Position numbers and translations under genes: made by a program. From positions 1 through 64,000 of the forward strand of contig NZ_JARHTP010000021.1 in assembly GCF_029223485.1 (NCBI RefSeq): DNA of 64,000 nucleotides, in the 5' to 3' direction. Source of the DNA: Streptomyces coacervatus (GTDB lineage Bacteria; Actinomycetota; Actinomycetes; Streptomycetales; Streptomycetaceae). The notes under the pieces were generated by a model that was given only the letters and a program-made list of their open reading frames with translations, ran no database searches and was not told where the DNA came from. Position 1 is the first letter of the stretch, and each line of letters opens with the position of its first letter. Shown piece by piece: positions 20,516 to 28,875 of this stretch.

Positions 20516-20978
20516 ATGGCGGAGCAGACATCGGCCGGGCAGGACCGGACCGGTACGCCCGCACCGGAGCCGCGCATCAAACCGCTGATGGTCGGCGGGG
20601 TCGTGGTCGCCGTGTGCGTGATGTTCATCGTCGGCCTGTACCAGACGGTGGTCGGCACGGCGGCGATCATCGACGACCAGTTCTACACCCGGGTGCAGGA
20701 CTATCCGTACGACTACAACGTCCACTCCTGGGGCTGGTTCCACCTGATCTCCGGCGTCGTCGTCCTGGCCGCGGCCTTCACCCTCTTCAGCGGCAGGACG
20801 TGGGCGCGCATCGTGGGGATCACGGTCGCCGGGCTCAGCGCGCTGGAGAACTTCTTCTTCACGCCGTACTACCCGGGTGTGGTCGGTGATCATCATCGCG
20901 CTCGACGTGCTGATCATCTGGTCCCTGACCTCCTACGGCCACGCCCAGGCCCACAAGGTCTACGGCGCACCGCGGTGA
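20516..20978 (+). pseudogene. Second DUF7144 membrane protein, frameshifted
   Basis: From ATG 20516 (after GAGGAGG) the reading frame gives a protein like the 4077-4496 product: helices at about residues 27-48 and 74-92, HSWGWFHLISG, GRTWARIVGITVAG and NFFFTPYYP. At the run of three G at 20875-20877 the frame breaks. Skipping one G restores VWSVIIIALDVLIIWSLTSYGHAQAHKV and a stop at 20976-20978, the expected family ending. Unrepaired, the frame runs on to 21082 with unrelated residues. It is either a one-base insertion mutation or a sequencing error in a G run. The 3' end overlaps the convergent DAG-kinase-like gene by 19 bases. Confidence 0.8.
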
Positions 20979-22195
20979 GGCAGACCCAGCCGGGCGAGCC
21001 TGCGCCAGTCCAGCGGGGGCAGCGCCCGGCGCATTCCCGGGCGCCGGCGCGGCACCAGCACCCGCAGCGCCCGCGGCCGTAACTCGCAGCACGCGGGCAC
21101 GGGCAGCGTCAGCGCCTCGCCGTCGACGCCGGCCGGTATCGACGGCCGGTCGGCGTCGACCACCACGCGGGTCGCGGTCGCCCGGGTCAGCCCGGGGGCG
21201 CGTCCGCCCCGCAGCAGCCCTGCGGCCTGCGCGGCACTGGACACATCGATGCCGACGGCGCCCAACTGGCCGCCGTCCAGGCGGGCCCGGCGGCCGAGGC
21301 CCGCGATGTCGCCCGTTCCGTAGGGGTTGTTGCTGACCAGCAGGGCCTGCAGCTCGGTGAACGTCGTCTGCCCCGCGCGGGCGGTCAGCCGCGCGCCCTT
21401 GTGCCCCAGCAGCAGGTCCGGCAGGAGCTCCAGGATGGTGCGCGTCTTGCCGTCGCGGTAGGCCGGGCTCTGCACCACCTCGGCGTAGGCGCCGAAGGAC
21501 ACGTTGTTGACGAAGGTGCGGCCGCCCGCCCGGCCGAGGTCGACCCGTAGCTCCACGCCGTCGGTGAGCGCGTCCAGCGCCTTGGACGGGTCGTCGCGGT
21601 CCAGGCCCAGGTCGAGGGCGAAGTGGTTGCGGGTGCCGGCCGGGATCACCAGGAAGGGCAGACCGAGCGAGGCGGCGACCTCGGCGACCAGTGCCTGGGT
21701 GCCGTCGCCGCCGGCGACGCCGAGCAGATCGGCGCCCTCGGCCGCGGCCTTCTCCCGCAGCCCGAAGCGCTCCACCTTTCCGCCGCCCGACCGAGGGTTC
21801 GTGATCAGGACGGCGTGGCGGACCGGAGACGCCGGAACCTCCGGCATGGCGACAGTGGTCTCGGCCCGGCCGAGGGCGCGCCGTCCCGCGCCGACCGCCA
21901 GCAGCCACAGCGCGGCGGCCAGGGCGACTACCCAGGCCAGATGGGCGCCGGCGTACAGCACCAGGACCGACACGGGTGCGGCCACCGCCAGCAGGAGGGC
22001 CGGCACGCGCGCCGCACGTCGCCTGGTCAGTACCCACCAGATGGCTGCGGCGGTGATCGCCGTGCCGGCCAGGCCGACGCCGACGAGGGCGAAGGTCTTC
22101 AGTCCGGCGAAGACGGCCAGGACGAGGACCGACGCCGCCGCAGCCGCCAGCGACGCTCGGGCCGGCCACCGTTGTTGCGGCGAAGTGGACTGCAT
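20960..22195 (-). CDS. Diacylglycerol-kinase-family protein with apparent internal deletion
   Basis: 411 residues. Three or four membrane helices span residues 12-100, then a DAGK/NAD-kinase-like domain: NPRSGGGK (phosphate loop), GVAGGDGTQALVAEVA (nucleotide motif), IPAGTRNHFALDLGL and a SNNPYGTGD region. In relatives about 50 residues separate the NP-SG-GK and GGDGT motifs; here only about 20 do, so 25-30 residues seem to be missing in frame, including part of the nucleotide-binding fold. Activity is therefore doubtful. ATG 22193-22195 lacks a clear ribosome site; a GTG 18 bases upstream is an alternative. An imperfect inverted-repeat site lies 33 bases upstream. Confidence 0.75.
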   Translation of the reverse strand: MQSTSPQQRWPARASLAAAAASVLVLAVFAGLKTFALVGVGLAGTAITAAAIWWVLTRRRAARVPALLLAVAAPVSVLVLYAGAHLAWVVALAAALWLLAVGAGRRALGRAETTVAMPEVPASPVRHAVLITNPRSGGGKVERFGLREKAAAEGADLLGVAGGDGTQALVAEVAASLGLPFLVIPAGTRNHFALDLGLDRDDPSKALDALTDGVELRVDLGRAGGRTFVNNVSFGAYAEVVQSPAYRDGKTRTILELLPDLLLGHKGARLTARAGQTTFTELQALLVSNNPYGTGDIAGLGRRARLDGGQLGAVGIDVSSAAQAAGLLRGGRAPGLTRATATRVVVDADRPSIPAGVDGEALTLPVPACCELRPRALRVLVPRRRPGMRRALPPLDWRRLARLGLPHRGAP

Positions 22196-22228
22196 GACGC
22201 CAAGCTCGTCCACGGCCCGCCGGGGCGC

Positions 22229-22247
22229 CTCACCCCCGTAAGGGGAA
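22229..22247. promoter_or_regulatory. Inverted-repeat operator candidate, copy 7
   Basis: Reads CTCACCC, CCGTA, AGGGGAA; the right arm has G for T in the TGAA core. It lies 33 bases before the DAG-kinase-like ATG. Confidence 0.4.
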
Positions 22248-22304
22248 CGAGGCCGTCCGCCGACGGCCGTCCGCCGCGGCCTCGCCTCACAGGTCGACAC
22301 AGTC

Positions 22305-23100
22305 TCAGCCCGGCGGCGCAAGGCCCAGCCTGCGCCCGATCGGGCCGTAATGGGCAATCACGTATCCCACCGCAATGCCCACGACCACGGTCGAGAAGAA
22401 CAGAATCAGCCAGGACAGCAGGGTGAAGACGGAGCCAAGGGGACCGTACCGCTCGACGCTCAGCCGCAGGGAATGCGGCAGCCAGAGCCCGGAGACGGCC
22501 GAGAGCAGGACGACACCGAAGCCGGTGAGCAGGGCGCCGGGCAGCAGGGGCAGCCAGCCCACTCGCCCGACCAGCAGCAGATGCTGCGTCCACCACCACA
22601 GCAGACACGAAACGACCGACTGGAGCGGCACGCCCAGCACGGGCCCCACTCCGAAGCCGTCGCGCAGCGTCCCCTGGAGCAGCGGTGACCCACACGACCA
22701 GCCAGGCACCCCAGCGCCAGACCACGCTGCGCAGCCCCGAGCGGGGCAGATGCCAGGCACGCTCGCACAGCCTCTGCAGGGCCCGGCTGAAGGCCGTGGC
22801 CGACACCAGCGCCACCAGGAGACCGACGGCACCCCAGGTCTCCCACGCCCGGTCACCGCCCGCACAGACCTCGTCGACCTGGGCGAGAACCGGACCCGAG
22901 GTGCCGAGCAGCATCCGCAGCGTCCGCCGGAACTCGTCCCGGACTGCTTGCGGGGAAAAGGAGGCGATCACGAAGAGCAGCGGCAGCGCGGTCAGGAAGG
23001 CCTGCGCAGCCAGCCGGGTCGCCATGTCCACAAACCCCACGCTCACCAGCTGCCGGCCGATGCGGCCCGCCAGTTCTCGGGCCAGGCCAGGGAACGCCAT
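22305..23100 (-). pseudogene. BrkB/YihY-family membrane protein, frameshifted
   Basis: From ATG 23098-23100 (GGGAG upstream) the protein opens MAFPGLARELAGRIGRQL, then DMATRLAAQAFLTALPLLFVIASF and a WHLPRSGLRSVVWRWGAWLVVWVT stretch, typical of this six-helix family. Near 22680-22690 the frame shifts by one base, and the other frame continues PLLQGTLRDGFGVGPVLGVP, GALLTGFGVVLLSAVSG and FTLLSWLILFFSTVVVGIAVGYV to the stop at 22305. Joining the two gives a normal-length protein of about 265 residues. One extra base (or two missing) explains it; mutation and sequencing error cannot be told apart here. Confidence 0.8.
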
Positions 23101-23167
23101 GGCCGTGCTCCCTCGGACCACGAAAGCCTGTCGGTCGATCACCCTCTCCCGGGCCCGGCCACGGTGC

Positions 23168-23186
23168 TTCACCCACGACGGGTGAA
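23168..23186. promoter_or_regulatory. Inverted-repeat operator candidate, copy 8 (perfect)
   Basis: Reads TTCACCC, ACGAC, GGGTGAA: a perfect seven-base inverted repeat, extended one more base pair by flanking C and G. It lies 72 bases before the gamma-carbonic anhydrase and 67 bases before the BrkB/YihY start, between the divergent genes. Best copy of the set. Confidence 0.65.
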
Positions 23187-23258
23187 GCCCGCCCCGCCGC
23201 GCTCTCCAGGCACTTCATCGCCTACGGTGCGTCTTGTACCGGCGACGAGGAGAGGGCC

Positions 23259-23786
23259 ATGACACACAAGGCGTTGATCACGGGTATCGGCGGTCGGAAT
23301 CCGAAGATCGACGAGGAGTCCTTCGTGGCGCCGACGGCGTCCGTGATCGGGGATGTGACGCTGGAGGCCGGGGCGAGCGTCTGGTACGGGGCGGTGCTGC
23401 GGGGGGACGTCGAGCGGATCTCCGTGGGGGCTCAGGCCAATATCCAGGACAACTGCACGCTCCATGCCGACCCGGGGTTCCCCGTCAGCATCGGTGAGAG
23501 GGTGTCGGTGGGGCACAACGCGGTGGTGCATGGGGCGACCGTCGGGGACGACTGTCTGATCGGGATGGGGGCGACGGTGCTGAATGGCGCGGTGATCGGG
23601 GCGGGATCGCTCGTCGCCGCGCAGGCCCTGGTACCGCAGGGGATGCAGGTGCCGCCGGGGTCGCTGGTGGCGGGGGTGCCGGCGAAGGTGAGGCGGGAAC
23701 TTACGGAGGAGGAGCGGCAGGGGGTGACGCTGAACGGCACCCTCTACGCAGATCTCGCCAAGGCGCACAGCGAACTCCACGAATAG
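23259..23786 (+). CDS. Gamma-class carbonic anhydrase-like protein
   Basis: 175 residues, single left-handed beta-helix with regular hexapeptide turns (VIGDVTLEAGASVWYGAVLRGD, IGMGATVLNGAVIGAGSLVAA). The three metal-ligand histidines of the family are present: His69 in CTLHAD, and His86 and His91 in VGHNAVVHG. The expected reaction is hydration of CO2 in the cytoplasm as a trimer; some relatives are inactive. GAGGAGAGG precedes ATG 23259. It is divergent from the broken YihY gene, with the perfect inverted repeat between them. With the SulP transporter in the same putative regulon, a link to bicarbonate handling is possible. Confidence 0.88.
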   Translation: MTHKALITGIGGRNPKIDEESFVAPTASVIGDVTLEAGASVWYGAVLRGDVERISVGAQANIQDNCTLHADPGFPVSIGERVSVGHNAVVHGATVGDDCLIGMGATVLNGAVIGAGSLVAAQALVPQGMQVPPGSLVAGVPAKVRRELTEEERQGVTLNGTLYADLAKAHSELHE

Positions 23787-23797
23787 GGCAACGCCTT

Positions 23798-23845
23798 AAA
23801 GGGGCGCGGGGAACTGCGCGACCAGCCACAAGCAACCCGCACCCG
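23798..23845. repeat. Streptomyces intergenic repeat (GGGGCGCGGGGAAC type)
   Basis: A stretch containing GGGGCGCGGGGAACTGCGCG and GACCAGCCACAA. I recognise this wording as one that recurs between genes in many Streptomyces genomes. Here it separates the convergent carbonic anhydrase and DedA genes and may act in termination or RNA folding; the role is not established. Confidence 0.55.
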
Positions 23846-23848
23846 AAG

Positions 23849-24490
23849 TCACTCCGAAGCCCCCACGGTCTCCACTGCGGCCTCCCGCGAAGCGGCCTTC
23901 GCCTTGCGCTTGATGATCAGCATCGACGTCAGACCGACGAGCACCGCCGCCACCAGGCCCAGGTACGAGAACCTCTTCAGCCAGTCCTCGGCGACGACGC
24001 CCACGTAGTAGATGACCGCCGTGGTGCCGCCCGCCCAGCAGATGCCGCCGAGGACGTTGGCGGTCAGGAACTTCCAGTACGGCATGTGGAGCACGCCCGC
24101 GAGCGGGCCGGCGAAGATGCGCAGCAGGGCGATGAAGCGGCCGAAGAAGACCGCCCACATGCCCCACTTCTCGAAGGACCGCTCGGCGGTGGCGACGTGG
24201 CCCTCGCTGAAGTGTCGCGGGAACTTGCGGCCCAGCCAGGCGAGCAGCGGGCGTCCGCCCTTGCGGCCGATCGCGTAGCCGATGGAGTCGCCGACGACGG
24301 CACCGGCGGTTGCGCAGGCGCCGAGCACGATCGGGTTGATGCCGGAGTGCTGGGAGGACATCAGGGCCGCCGAGACCAGGACGATCTCGCCCGGCAGCGG
24401 GACGCCCAGGCTCTCCAGACCGATGACCAGTGCCACCACGGCGTAGACGGCTGCCGCGGGCACTGTGTCGAGCCACTCCTGGACGTGCAA
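23849..24490 (-). CDS. DedA-family membrane protein
   Basis: 213 residues. The DedA hallmarks are GLESLGVPLPGEIVLVSAAL, GDSIGYAIGRKGGRPLL, then FFGRFIALLRIFAGPLAGVLHMPYWKFLTANVLGG with the conserved FxRF/R..AGPxAG pattern, and an ending helix with a basic tail. DedA proteins act in lipid-carrier or phospholipid scrambling and proton-dependent transport. I accept the TTG at 24488-24490 as the start because GGGAGGAA stands eight to nine bases upstream and no ATG or GTG fits. It lies downstream of a strong terminator closing the esterase gene. Confidence 0.88.
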   Translation of the reverse strand: MHVQEWLDTVPAAAVYAVVALVIGLESLGVPLPGEIVLVSAALMSSQHSGINPIVLGACATAGAVVGDSIGYAIGRKGGRPLLAWLGRKFPRHFSEGHVATAERSFEKWGMWAVFFGRFIALLRIFAGPLAGVLHMPYWKFLTANVLGGICWAGGTTAVIYYVGVVAEDWLKRFSYLGLVAAVLVGLTSMLIIKRKAKAASREAAVETVGASE

Positions 24491-24531
24491 CGCCGGTTCC
24501 TCCCGATTCGTAACCCTTTGTTTACTGCGTT

Positions 24532-24564
24532 CCCGGCGTGCGCCGCACGGGGGCGCACGCCGGG
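24532..24564 (-). terminator. Hairpin terminator after the esterase gene
   Basis: A perfect 13-bp stem (24532-24544 with 24552-24564) and a 7-base loop lie 13 bases past the esterase stop on the minus strand. There is no U-run, as usual in Streptomyces. Confidence 0.7.
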
Positions 24565-24576
24565 AAGCCTACCGGG

Positions 24577-26136
24577 TCAGCCGCCGGAGAGACCGTCCCA
24601 GAGATCGCACTGGTGTTCCTGGTGCACGGAGGTACTCAAGGTGTTCCCGCCCTTGGACGCGGTCTTCAGGGAGAGGATCACGCCCGGACCGGCGGGCATC
24701 GTGGGCTGCCCCGCCGCCCGCGGCACACCGTCCCGTACGAAGGATCCCCAGTACTGGACCAGCTGCCGGGACAGCGCCTTCTGCTCGGCGTTGAACGGGG
24801 ACTCCAGACCGAAGTGCTTGAAGAGGTACTGGATCTCATTCACGTGCGTCGCGCCGAAGTCGAAGTCCGTGTGCAGGTTGCGGAGAGAGGCGAAGGGCGG
24901 AGAAGTGCGGTCGGCGAACTCGTACGAGTAGACCGGGCCGCGGGTGGCGAGCAGACCGTCGAGCCGCAGTGCCGGGCAGCTGAACAGCACGTCGCCCAGT
25001 GCGGTGGCGTACGCGATGGTCGGCGTCGGGTGGTCGGCGAGCGGATAGCGCTGCAGCGCCTGCTCGCCGAAGTCGTTACGCATGACCCCCGGGTACTGCT
25101 CGGCGGTGAGCGGTGTGCCGTTCAGGTCGAAGTTGGAGAACGCGAACAGCCGCCCCTCGTCCTTGTTCGAGCCGTTGATCACCGGCACCCGGGCGGCGGT
25201 TCCCTTCGCGACGGCCTGTTCGGGCTGTACAGGCAGGAAGGCGCCCCCGACCACCGGGTTCCAGTCGAAGTCACCCTGGGCCTCCAGGATCTCGCGGGCG
25301 GACTTGCCGCGCAGACACGCCACGGTCGTGCAGCCGACCTTCTTGGCGAAGTCGGACCCCTGGGCCACCGCGTCCTGGTGCGTACGGGCCGTGCAGTCGT
25401 CGTAGGCGCCGCTCTCGATGATGGCGCCGCGGAACAGGCCCCTGGCCGTCGGTGAGGCCAGCTGGGTGCAGACCGAGCGGCCGCCCGCCGACTCGCCCGC
25501 GATGGTGACGCGGCCCGGATCGCCGCCGAAGCGGCCGATGTTGGCGCGCACCCAGCGCAGCGCGGCCTGCTGGTCGAGCATGCCGAAGTTGCCGGAGACC
25601 CCGTCGTGCGTCTCGCCGTCGAGGCCGGAGGTGGCGAGGAAACCCATCGCGCCGAGGCGGTAGTTGACGGTCACCACGACTGTTCCGGTCTGCCGTGCGA
25701 AGGCGTCCGGGACGACGTCCTGACCTGCGCCGGCGGTCAGTCCGCCGCCGTGGAACCAGACCAGGACCGACCGCCGGGCGGAGCCTTCGGGGACATACAC
25801 ATTGAGGTCGAGACAGTCCTCGGTGTAGGAGGGCTTGTCGTAGCCGGGGTCCCAACTCGACGTCTGTACACACTTGTTGCCGAAGTCCTGTGCGGAACGC
25901 ACCCCTTGCCAGGGCCGCACGGTGTGCGGCTCGCGCCAGCGGAGCTTCCCGACGGGCGGCTCGGCGTACGGGATACCGAGGAACTGCCGTCCCTCGGCGG
26001 TGGTTTCGCCGCGGACGAGACCCGCGTCCGTGCGAATGACCGGGCCGCCGCCCGACGGTGCGGCCTGCGCCGCCGGGAGTGGCGTGACGAGCGCCGCCGC
26101 GAGGGCCGTCAGGCCGATGACCATGCGCCGTATCAC
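24577..26136 (-). CDS. Secreted type-B carboxylesterase
   Basis: 519 residues. A signal peptide (RRMVIGLTALAAALVTPLPAAQA) covers residues 1-26. The alpha/beta hydrolase has the type-B opening FLGIPYAEPPVGKLRW, the oxyanion WFHGGGL, nucleophile elbow GESAGG with Ser216, Glu327 in NKDEG and His431 in GATHVNE: a full triad. Expected to hydrolyse esters outside the cell. GTG 26134-26136 is preceded by GGAGGTG and overlaps the GH3 stop as GTGA, so the two secreted enzymes are coupled. That suggests attack on an esterified glycoside (inference). Confidence 0.88.
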   Translation of the reverse strand: MIRRMVIGLTALAAALVTPLPAAQAAPSGGGPVIRTDAGLVRGETTAEGRQFLGIPYAEPPVGKLRWREPHTVRPWQGVRSAQDFGNKCVQTSSWDPGYDKPSYTEDCLDLNVYVPEGSARRSVLVWFHGGGLTAGAGQDVVPDAFARQTGTVVVTVNYRLGAMGFLATSGLDGETHDGVSGNFGMLDQQAALRWVRANIGRFGGDPGRVTIAGESAGGRSVCTQLASPTARGLFRGAIIESGAYDDCTARTHQDAVAQGSDFAKKVGCTTVACLRGKSAREILEAQGDFDWNPVVGGAFLPVQPEQAVAKGTAARVPVINGSNKDEGRLFAFSNFDLNGTPLTAEQYPGVMRNDFGEQALQRYPLADHPTPTIAYATALGDVLFSCPALRLDGLLATRGPVYSYEFADRTSPPFASLRNLHTDFDFGATHVNEIQYLFKHFGLESPFNAEQKALSRQLVQYWGSFVRDGVPRAAGQPTMPAGPGVILSLKTASKGGNTLSTSVHQEHQCDLWDGLSGG

Positions 26137-28598
26137 GTGCCCACCTCCACGCTCGTACGCAACCGGAGATCACGCGAGGACGCACCGACCCATAGCGTGC
26201 GTCGGCCGGTCCCAAGCACCCAATCGTGATGCTTCAGGTCCCATGAGGACAATGTGCGTGCGGTGACTTCCACGGCGATCCGCCGCCGCTCCCCCGCCCG
26301 CAGGGTCAGCCGCCGGTAACCGCCCAACACCCGTACCGCCTGGTCGAGTCGGAGGTCCGGCGAGGGCCCGACGTACACCTGCGGCACATCGACACCGTCG
26401 CGCCGGCCGGTGTTGCGGACGGTGAAGGAGACCTCGATGCCGCCTCTCGTCCACCGGGCCCGCAGGTCCTCGTACGAGAAGGAGGTGTACGACAGTCCGT
26501 GCCCGAAGGGGAACAAGGGCCGTACGCCTTCGGCGTCGTACCAGCGGTAGCCGGCGTGGATTCCTTCGGAGTACTCCTCGGTGCCGTCCACGCCGGGGTA
26601 GCGGCGGGGGTCGCCGGCGACCGGGTGGTGGTCGTCGTCGACCGGGAAGGACTGGGTGAGGCGGCCGCCGGGGTCGCACTCGCCGAACAGGACGGCGGCG
26701 GTGGCGGCCGCGCCCTCCTGGCCCGGGTAGTACATCTGGAGCACGGCGCCGGTGTGCCGCAGCCACGGCATCGATGTCGAGGACGAGGTGTTGAGGACGA
26801 CCGTGGTGCGCGGGTTGGCCGCGGTGACGGCCTCGATCAGCTGCTGCTGGTGGCCGGGGAGGGCGATCGTGGTGCGGTCCTGGCCCTCGGTGGCGTCCTC
26901 GTAGGCGAAGAGGACGACGTCGCGGGCGGTGCGGGCGGACTTGACGGCCTCGGCGACGTCCTGGGCGCGGGTCGCGCCGGTGCTGCGCCGCAGCCGGAAC
27001 AGCAGACCGTCGGCTCCTCCCTGCGCGGTGATCTTCAGCGTGTGGGCGCCCTTGGCGAGGGTGAGGGTCTTGCGGCGCACGGACAGCCCGTCGGGGGCGG
27101 CCGAGACCAGCCCTCCCGTGAAGAACTCGCCGTATCCGGCGGCCTGCGGGAACAGCTCCGTGCCGTCGAGGAGAACCTTCGGGCGGGCCGTGGGCGCGGA
27201 CGAGAAGTGCAGGACGAAGGTCCACTCGTCGGCCTCGGGGACGGTGAGCGTCCCGTCGTACGTCCAGACCTTGCCGGCGTCGACCCCGTGGCCCTCTGAG
27301 TCGAGAGCGGGGCTCAGCGCGTCCGCCGGGATCGCCTTGCCGAACAGATCCTCACCGAGCGCGTAAGTGACCTTCCCCGCACGGGACTTGATGGCGTCCA
27401 GGGGGCTGTCGGCGTGGTCCGGCACGACGTGCGCGCTGCCGCCGCCGCTGACGAAGGGCAGGGTGCCGGTCGGGCCGATCACCGCGACGGCGGTGCCGGG
27501 GGCCAGCGGGAGGGTGCGGTGCTCGTTGCGCAGGAGGGTCGCGCCGGCCTTGGCGACCTCCAGGGCGACGGCGGCGCCCGCCGGTGCGTCGCGGTCCGGA
27601 CGCGGCGGTGCGCTGCCGTCGAGCAGCCCGAAGCGGTCCATGACGCTGAGAATGCGGCGTACGGAACGGTCGACGTAGCGCTCGGGCACACTGCCGTTCT
27701 GCACGGCCGACTTGAGCGCCGTACCGAAATAAGTGCCGCCGGGCATCTCCATGTCGAGGCCGGCGGTGATCGCCGCGACGGTGCTGTGCGCGGCGAACCA
27801 GTCGGTCATCACCCAGCCGTCGAAGCCCCACCGATCGCGCAGGATGTCCGTGAGCAGGGTCTTGTTCTCGCAGGAGAACGTGCCGTTGACCTTGTTGTAG
27901 GCGCCCATCACCGCGCCGACCCCGGCGCCGACGGCTGCTTCGAAGCCGCGCAGTTCGATCTCGTGCATGGTCTGCTCGTCGACCCGCACATCGATCGAGT
28001 TGCGGTCCTTCTCCTGGTTGTTCATCGCATAGTGCTTGACGGTGGCGATGAGACCTTGCCCCTGGATGCCCCCGATCTCGGCGGCGACCATGCCGGAGGC
28101 GAGCAGCGGGTCCTCGCTGAAGGTCTCGAAGTTCCGGCCCGCGTACGGGGTGCGGATCAGGTTGACCATCGGGGAGAGCAGGACGTCCTGGCCGAGGGCG
28201 CGACCCTCGCGTCCGATGACCTGGCCGTAGCGGCGGGCCAGGTCCGGATCGAAGGCGGAGGCCAGCAGGACGGGGGCGGGCAGGGCGGTGGCGTGCCGGG
28301 TGACACGGACGCCGGCGGGGCCGTCGGCAAGGCGGAGCGGGGGGATGCCGAGGCGCTCGACGGCGGGGACATAGCCCGCCTGGCCGAGCGACTTGGCGTC
28401 GGTGGCGCCGTGCAGGAGGGAGATCTTCTCGTCGAGGGTGAGCTTGCCGATGAGGCCTTCGACGCGGGAGCCGGCCCCCGCCTCGGGTCTGTCCAGTGCG
28501 TGCGCGGGGGGCGTGAGACCGCCGGTGGCCGCCGTGGCGACGGCGATCGCGCCGCCCAGCAGACGCAGTGCGGATCTCCGGGAGACAGTGTCGGTCAT
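26133..28598 (-). CDS. Secreted GH3 beta-glycosidase with PA14 insertion
   Basis: 821 residues. A Tat-like signal (SRRSALRLLGGAIAVATAA) is at the N-terminus. The GH3 barrel contains ATVKHYAMNNQE and the nucleophile Asp266 in GWVMTDWFAAHS. The second domain is interrupted by a PA14-like domain (VWTYDGTLTVPEADEWTFVLHFSS, near 420-550), followed by the fibronectin-like GH3 end (YEDLRARWTRGGIEVSFTVRNTG). This layout is that of beta-glucosidases acting on plant or fungal oligosaccharides or glycosylated natural products. GGAGTGA precedes ATG 28596-28598. First gene of an operon with the esterase. Confidence 0.9.
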   Translation of the reverse strand: MTDTVSRRSALRLLGGAIAVATAATGGLTPPAHALDRPEAGAGSRVEGLIGKLTLDEKISLLHGATDAKSLGQAGYVPAVERLGIPPLRLADGPAGVRVTRHATALPAPVLLASAFDPDLARRYGQVIGREGRALGQDVLLSPMVNLIRTPYAGRNFETFSEDPLLASGMVAAEIGGIQGQGLIATVKHYAMNNQEKDRNSIDVRVDEQTMHEIELRGFEAAVGAGVGAVMGAYNKVNGTFSCENKTLLTDILRDRWGFDGWVMTDWFAAHSTVAAITAGLDMEMPGGTYFGTALKSAVQNGSVPERYVDRSVRRILSVMDRFGLLDGSAPPRPDRDAPAGAAVALEVAKAGATLLRNEHRTLPLAPGTAVAVIGPTGTLPFVSGGGSAHVVPDHADSPLDAIKSRAGKVTYALGEDLFGKAIPADALSPALDSEGHGVDAGKVWTYDGTLTVPEADEWTFVLHFSSAPTARPKVLLDGTELFPQAAGYGEFFTGGLVSAAPDGLSVRRKTLTLAKGAHTLKITAQGGADGLLFRLRRSTGATRAQDVAEAVKSARTARDVVLFAYEDATEGQDRTTIALPGHQQQLIEAVTAANPRTTVVLNTSSSTSMPWLRHTGAVLQMYYPGQEGAAATAAVLFGECDPGGRLTQSFPVDDDHHPVAGDPRRYPGVDGTEEYSEGIHAGYRWYDAEGVRPLFPFGHGLSYTSFSYEDLRARWTRGGIEVSFTVRNTGRRDGVDVPQVYVGPSPDLRLDQAVRVLGGYRRLTLRAGERRRIAVEVTARTLSSWDLKHHDWVLGTGRRTLWVGASSRDLRLRTSVEVGT

Positions 28599-28810
28599 GG
28601 GCCGTCACTCCTTCGGTGTGCGGGCACGACGATGTGAACCGCAGGTACGCCCGGCGGCCCGGTCTGCGTTCGGCATCTGAACGCAGTCTGCTTCAGGACC
28701 GACCTGACACCCCGTAGGGAACCGTGGGCGCGGCGGAAAACTATGACCGCCAGTGACTCGTGTCAATGAACCGAACAAGAAACTCTCTGATGCCGACAAG
28801 AACCGAAGGT

Positions 28811-28835
28811 GGGGCCACCCCGGCGAGGTGGCCCC
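28811..28835. terminator. Hairpin terminator after the ricin-domain gene
   Basis: A perfect 9-bp stem (28811-28819 with 28827-28835) and a 7-base loop lie 40 bases past the minus-strand stop at 28876. Confidence 0.6.
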
Positions 28836-28875
28836 GGATGAGCAGTATGTTTCGTATGTCCGGCGTGGGTCCCGA

